DNA of 64,000 nt, taken from assembly GCF_020148105.1 (NCBI RefSeq), contig NZ_JAHLZE010000001.1, positions 38,362-102,361 on the forward strand, read 5' to 3'. Source of the stretch: Methanobrevibacter sp. TMH8 (GTDB lineage Archaea > Methanobacteriota > Methanobacteria > Methanobacteriales > Methanobacteriaceae). Positions 60,283-64,000 of this stretch are shown here, one piece after another. The notes below the pieces were generated by a model. It searched no databases. It was not told where the DNA came from and saw nothing but the letters and a program-made list of their open reading frames with translations. How positions within the stretch are numbered: position 1 is the first letter of the stretch; each line of letters begins with the position of its first letter. Both the position numbers and the translations under genes were made by a program.

Positions 60283-60300
60283 TTAATTAATTAATTAATT
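60271..60300. repeat. AATT microsatellite at the thiM stop codon
   Basis: (TTAA)n/(AATT)n, about seven and a half units, overlaps the last codons and stop of thiM. Copy-number changes would alter the last residues of ThiM or its stop. Confidence 0.7.
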
Positions 60301-60363
60301 CAATATTAAATATTAAAATTAATGAAATAAATTAAACTAATTATTATATGAAGAGATTAAATT

Positions 60364-60987
60364 ATGAAAAATATTGATTATTCATTATATCTTGTTACAA
60401 ATAGAGCTGGAAAAACAGAAGAAGAGTTTATAACTACAATAGAACAGGCCATTTTAGGAGGAGTTACTGTAGTACAGCTACGTGAGAAAGACTTATCTAC
60501 TGGTAAATTTTATAGATTAGCTAGTAAAGTTAAAGAGTTGACTTCAAAATATGATATTCCATTAATAATAAATGACAGATTAGATATTGCATTAGCTATT
60601 AATGCAGATGGAGTTCATGTTGGACAAAGCGATATGCCAGGAGATATTGTTAGAAGTATTATTGGAAAAAATAAGATATTAGGAATATCAGCAGCTACAA
60701 TCAAAGATACTATAAAAGCAGAAAAGGATGGAGCAGATTATATTGGAAGTGGAGCCATATTCCCCACACAAACAAAAGATGCTGATTGTATCACAATAGA
60801 TTACTTAAAAGAAATAGTTAATGCAGTTAATATTCCAATAATAGCTATCGGAGGATTAACTGAAGATAATATTGAATCATTAGTCAATACAAATATTGGT
60901 GGAATTTCTCTTGTTTCAGCCATTATGGAAAGTAACAATCCCAAAAAAACTGTTCAAAAGTTAAAAACAGAGTTTGAATTATTATAA
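60364..60987 (+). CDS. thiE: Thiamine-phosphate synthase
   Basis: 207 residues. VQLREKDLSTGKFY, IINDRLDIALAINADGVHVGQSDMP, GSGAIFPTQTKD and AIGGLTEDNI are ThiE signatures. It joins the thiazole phosphate made by ThiM with HMP-PP to give thiamine phosphate. 82 nt after thiM, same transcript likely. Confidence 0.95.
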   Translation: MKNIDYSLYLVTNRAGKTEEEFITTIEQAILGGVTVVQLREKDLSTGKFYRLASKVKELTSKYDIPLIINDRLDIALAINADGVHVGQSDMPGDIVRSIIGKNKILGISAATIKDTIKAEKDGADYIGSGAIFPTQTKDADCITIDYLKEIVNAVNIPIIAIGGLTEDNIESLVNTNIGGISLVSAIMESNNPKKTVQKLKTEFELL

Positions 60988-61137
60988 AAGAATTCAGCTG
61001 ATTAATTCAGCTGATGATTATTATTATACTTATTATTATAATTATTATTATAACTATTAAATTTATTATCAATTAATATTATTAATTATCCTAATATCAT
61101 TTACCATTATCATATATTTCATTACTATATTTCTTTA

Positions 61138-62370
61138 TTATTCATTCATTTTTTTAGCCGATTCTTTTAAAGCTTCAACTGCAGCTAATTTTTTACCTGA
61201 TAAAAGATTTATACAAGCACCACCACCACTACTAACATGACTGACATCATCTTCAAATCCCATTGCCATAGTAGCAGCTGCAATATGTCCTCCACCAATT
61301 ATAGAAAATCCATCAGAACTAGCTATTGCATTAAGAAGATCTTCAGTTCCCATTGCAAATTTGGGATCTTCAAATACACCAGCTGGACCATTTGCAAAAA
61401 TGGTTTTTGCAGATCTGATTATCTTTGCATATTCTTTAATAGATTCTATCCCAATATCAAAAATAGGGAAATTTGGAATGTTTTCAATTGAAATATCTTC
61501 TCTTTCTTTATTTCCATTTTCAATAGCTACATCCTTAGGATAAACAATTTTAGAACCAAATTTTTTAAGAAGTTTCTTTGATTTTTTAACTAAATAACAA
61601 TAATCCCTATCTTTAATAAATTTTTTATTTATCTTCCCAATATCAATTCCAGAAGCTAAAAGAACAATATTAGCTACAAGACCTGAAGTTAATACATAAT
61701 CAGCCGTTCCATTTTTTAAAACATTTTCCATAACATCAATAGAATCATCAGCTTTCATCCCACCAAGAACAAAAACACATGGTTTTTTAACATTATCAAG
61801 AGCATTTTGAATTATTTTTAGTTCTTTTTCCATTAATCTCCCAGCTGCAGAAGGAACAAGTGGTGCAAAACCAACTAAAGAAGGTTGAGATCTATGAGCA
61901 GCTGCAAAGGCATCATTGACAAAAATATCTACTAAAGGTGCAAGATTTCGAGGCAAAAGCGATTTAGATTGTTCATCGGCTGATTTTTTTATAGATTCCT
62001 CAGAAAAGAATCTTACATTTTCAAGAAGAAGGATTTCATGATTTTTAAGAGATTTTATAGATTTTTTAGCTTCATGGGAAAAAATAGAATCAACATATTT
62101 AACATCAATACCTAAATTTTTTGATAAAACATTACTATGTTGTTCAAGAGTAGTGAAATCTTTTTTACCAGGCCTACTTTGATGAGCTAAAACAACAACT
62201 TTTGCTCCTTTTTCAGATAGTTCTTTAAGAGTTTCACTATGTAATTTCATCCGAGTATCATCTAATATAGTTCCAGAGTTAGGATCAACAGGAGAATTAA
62301 TATCAACCCTAACTAAAACAGTTTTTCCTTCAAGATTAAAATCATCAATTGTATTAAATTCAATTGCCAT
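61138..62370 (-). CDS. pgk: Phosphoglycerate kinase
   Basis: About 410 residues from the ATG at 62370 (MAIEFNTIDDFNLEGKTVLV); an upstream ATG at 62382 adds four. VRVDINSPVD, LAHQSRPGKKD and GGGHIAAATM are conserved Pgk segments, and the nucleotide site lies in the GPAGVFEDPKFAMGT region. It interconverts 3-phosphoglycerate and 1,3-bisphosphoglycerate, mainly gluconeogenic in methanogens. GTGGGAT ribosome site. Confidence 0.95.
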   Translation of the reverse strand: MAIEFNTIDDFNLEGKTVLVRVDINSPVDPNSGTILDDTRMKLHSETLKELSEKGAKVVVLAHQSRPGKKDFTTLEQHSNVLSKNLGIDVKYVDSIFSHEAKKSIKSLKNHEILLLENVRFFSEESIKKSADEQSKSLLPRNLAPLVDIFVNDAFAAAHRSQPSLVGFAPLVPSAAGRLMEKELKIIQNALDNVKKPCVFVLGGMKADDSIDVMENVLKNGTADYVLTSGLVANIVLLASGIDIGKINKKFIKDRDYCYLVKKSKKLLKKFGSKIVYPKDVAIENGNKEREDISIENIPNFPIFDIGIESIKEYAKIIRSAKTIFANGPAGVFEDPKFAMGTEDLLNAIASSDGFSIIGGGHIAAATMAMGFEDDVSHVSSGGGACINLLSGKKLAAVEALKESAKKMNE

Positions 62371-63222
62371 TATATCCCACATAAAAAAAATATATAAATT
62401 ATAATTTTAATTTCTACATAAAATTTTTAATTAACAATTAATAATATATACTTAATAATATAATAATTAGTTAGTAAATTGCTAATATTTTATTTGAATT
62501 ATTAAATAATTTTATTGATTTAAATTTTACTAATTAAATTTAGGAGAGTTTCTTTAGAATTATCAGCTAAAATAATTCTAGAATCAAAGCATACTCCATA
62601 TCTTTTAAATTTTAGTTGCTCATGTATATCATCAGCAGTTGATGTTCTCACACAATATAAAACTATAGTTTTTTGTTAATATGTTCTAATTTAGCTATAG
62701 TACCTTCAACAACTTCAGATTCAGCTTGAGAAACAGGAATACACATATCAATTTATAATAAGTATACTCTTTTCTAATTTTATTTGTATGTTTTTAGCCT
62801 ATATATAATTTTTTATAAAAATAAAATATTATATTTTTTAAACAGCATTAATCTAAATATATCTTTTTATAGTAATTTTAATTTTTTTATATATCATACT
62901 AATTACTTCTCATATAGAATTAAAAGTATTAAGTATTATAATATAATAATTAGGAAAATATAGATTATATTCTAATAAAAATATTTTTCTTAATTTTAAT
63001 AAATAAATTAGATAATAAAATTAATAAATTTATGATGAATTAAAATTAATAAAAAATATATCAATAAAACAAAACAAAATTTTATAAAAAGTTATAAAAA
63101 TTATATAAAATAAAAAATTAATCTAAATCCTAAAACTAAAGATTATTTTATAATTAAATTTAATTAAAAAAAGAATAAGAAAGGATAAAAATAATAATAA
63201 TTTTATCCTCATAACAAATTGT
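62371..63222. other. Intergenic with one frameshifted gene
   Basis: About 850 nt. The only coding-like segment is the frameshifted gene at 62520-62746. The remainder (62747-63222) is AT-rich with no feature. Confidence 0.5.
62520..62746 (-). pseudogene. Small unknown gene with a frameshift in an A-run
   Basis: From the ATG at 62746 the frame reads MCIPVSQAESEVVEGTIAKL, EHINKK and stops at TAG. Moving to the adjacent frame at the AAAAAA run near 62676 gives TIVLYCVRTSTADDIHEQLK, then KRYGVCFDSRIILADNS to TAA at 62520-62522. The joined product would be about 76 residues with a strand-helix pattern and no recognised family. One A missing from the run explains the break; a sequencing error or programmed slip are alternatives. 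Confidence 0.6.
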
Positions 63223-64000
63223 TTATTTTTTTTGTTTTATGCAAATACCAAATCCAAATATAGTTAATAAGAGAACTAAAACTATATTTAATGGAACTCC
63301 TGTTTTTTTCATAATGGCGCTAAATATTAGATTATTACTAGTTTTGTTTGTATTATTAGTTCTATTGCTTTCTTTTGTGAATTCAGCAAATGCAACAGCA
63401 TTATTGATAGGATTATCAGCTAATACTATAACTTTAACTTTATGTTGTCCATTATTGATTTTATTTGAGAGTATAGTTAATGTTGAAATACCATTATTGT
63501 CAGTACGATTATTCCCTATTTTTTCATTATCTAAGTAAAAATCAACAGGATAATCAACTACAGGCGAATCATCGTCATTATAAGTTGCATTAGCAACTAT
63601 AATAATAGAACCATCACCATTCTCAATAATAGTTAATTTTACAACAATTTTAGATACCTTCAATGTAGTAGTGTTAGTAAAACCATTGTATGTTATATTT
63701 CCAACCCAACTAACAGTAACAGTTAAATTACCAGAAGTAGTTGGAATAATGTTCAGGCTCCACACACCATTACTATCAGTAGTTACATAATACATGTGAC
63801 CATCAACAGTAACACTAATCTGAGCATTAGCTAAATGATTACCCCCACCATCACTAACAACACCAGATATAGAAGAACTCTTACCTACTTTACCATTAGA
63901 AACAATAATACTAGAATTAGAAGTTATCTTAACTACATCCCAAATAGTAGTATTAGTAAAACCTTCATAAGTACTATTACCAATCCAACTAACAGTAACA
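63223..64000 (-). CDS. Adhesin-like surface protein, C-terminal part (5' end outside window)
   Basis: The frame is open to the right edge; the ATG at 63795 is internal. Two Ig-like repeats of about 85 residues are visible, sharing the ending VTVSWxGNxTYxGFTNTT. A third Ig-like domain (VDYPVDFYLDNEKIGNNRTD) is followed by an Asn/Thr linker and the C-terminal anchor MKKTGVPLNIVLVLLLTIFG with a basic end. The TGVPL + helix + KK arrangement looks like a membrane or sortase-type sorting tail that is absent from the two adhesins at 9197 and 23036. Probably cell-surface attached. Confidence 0.8.
   Translation of the reverse strand, partial: VTVSWIGNSTYEGFTNTTIWDVVKITSNSSIIVSNGKVGKSSSISGVVSDGGGNHLANAQISVTVDGHMYYVTTDSNGVWSLNIIPTTSGNLTVTVSWVGNITYNGFTNTTTLKVSKIVVKLTIIENGDGSIIIVANATYNDDDSPVVDYPVDFYLDNEKIGNNRTDNNGISTLTILSNKINNGQHKVKVIVLADNPINNAVAFAEFTKESNRTNNTNKTSNNLIFSAIMKKTGVPLNIVLVLLLTIFGFGICIKQKK

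Overview
The window is very AT-rich archaeal DNA from a member of the Methanobacteriales, most likely a Methanobrevibacter-type gut or rumen methanogen. Four things point there. RNA polymerase subunits A and B are split into A'/A'' and B'/B'', with an L30e and a NusA-like gene in the same cluster. There is a YcaO-TfuA pair of the kind linked to methyl-coenzyme M reductase thioamidation. There are large beta-helix adhesin-like proteins with Ig-like and C-terminal anchoring modules. There are relics of a pseudomurein-cleaving (PeiR/PeiW-type) cysteine peptidase.

Region 1 (1-8,700) is accessory and decaying. It holds the end of a possible transposase and remains of a provirus: a broken pseudomurein endoisopeptidase-like gene, a ParB-like/DNA methyltransferase gene broken by one in-frame TAA, a coiled-coil/membrane-anchor gene broken by TGA and a frameshift, two small membrane proteins, zinc-finger proteins and an HNH nuclease remnant. 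Three long hairpins lie in tandem at 5,292-5,577. A tightly coupled pair (soluble 320-aa protein plus four-helix membrane protein, 7,184-8,700) has the layout of a two-gene defence module and is the best candidate for an undescribed system.

Region 2 (9,197-38,050) is chromosomal. It has two adhesin-like genes, an M24 peptidase, a HIT protein, an M50 protease, ycaO-tfuA-larE, a CBS protein, a universal stress protein, an amidohydrolase, carAB, a GNAT acetyltransferase, an SMR transporter, cbiJ, a Ca-type P-ATPase, a CPBP protease and a UPF0146 protein. The 31.6-32.5 kb gap contains a likely unannotated non-coding RNA with promoter and terminator.

Region 3 (38,447-55,652) is the transcription/translation cluster, all on the minus strand: tRNA-Lys, rpoH, rpoB2, rpoB1, rpoA1, rpoA2, rpl30e, nusA-like, [methyltransferase and spacer insertion], rpsL, rpsG, fusA, tuf, rpsJ, tRNA-Ser. 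Two non-coding or accessory interruptions (44,035-46,266 and 54,415-55,250) break this normally compact cluster.

Region 4 (55,878-64,000) starts with tRNA genes (Asp, Tyr, Pro, Thr). Beyond them lie a second degraded copy of the endoisopeptidase fragment and an asparagine-synthetase-like gene without the glutaminase cysteine. Thiamine salvage genes thiM-thiE, pgk, a frameshifted small gene and the C-terminal end of a third adhesin-like protein complete the window.

All product names come from motif recognition by eye. No database search was run.
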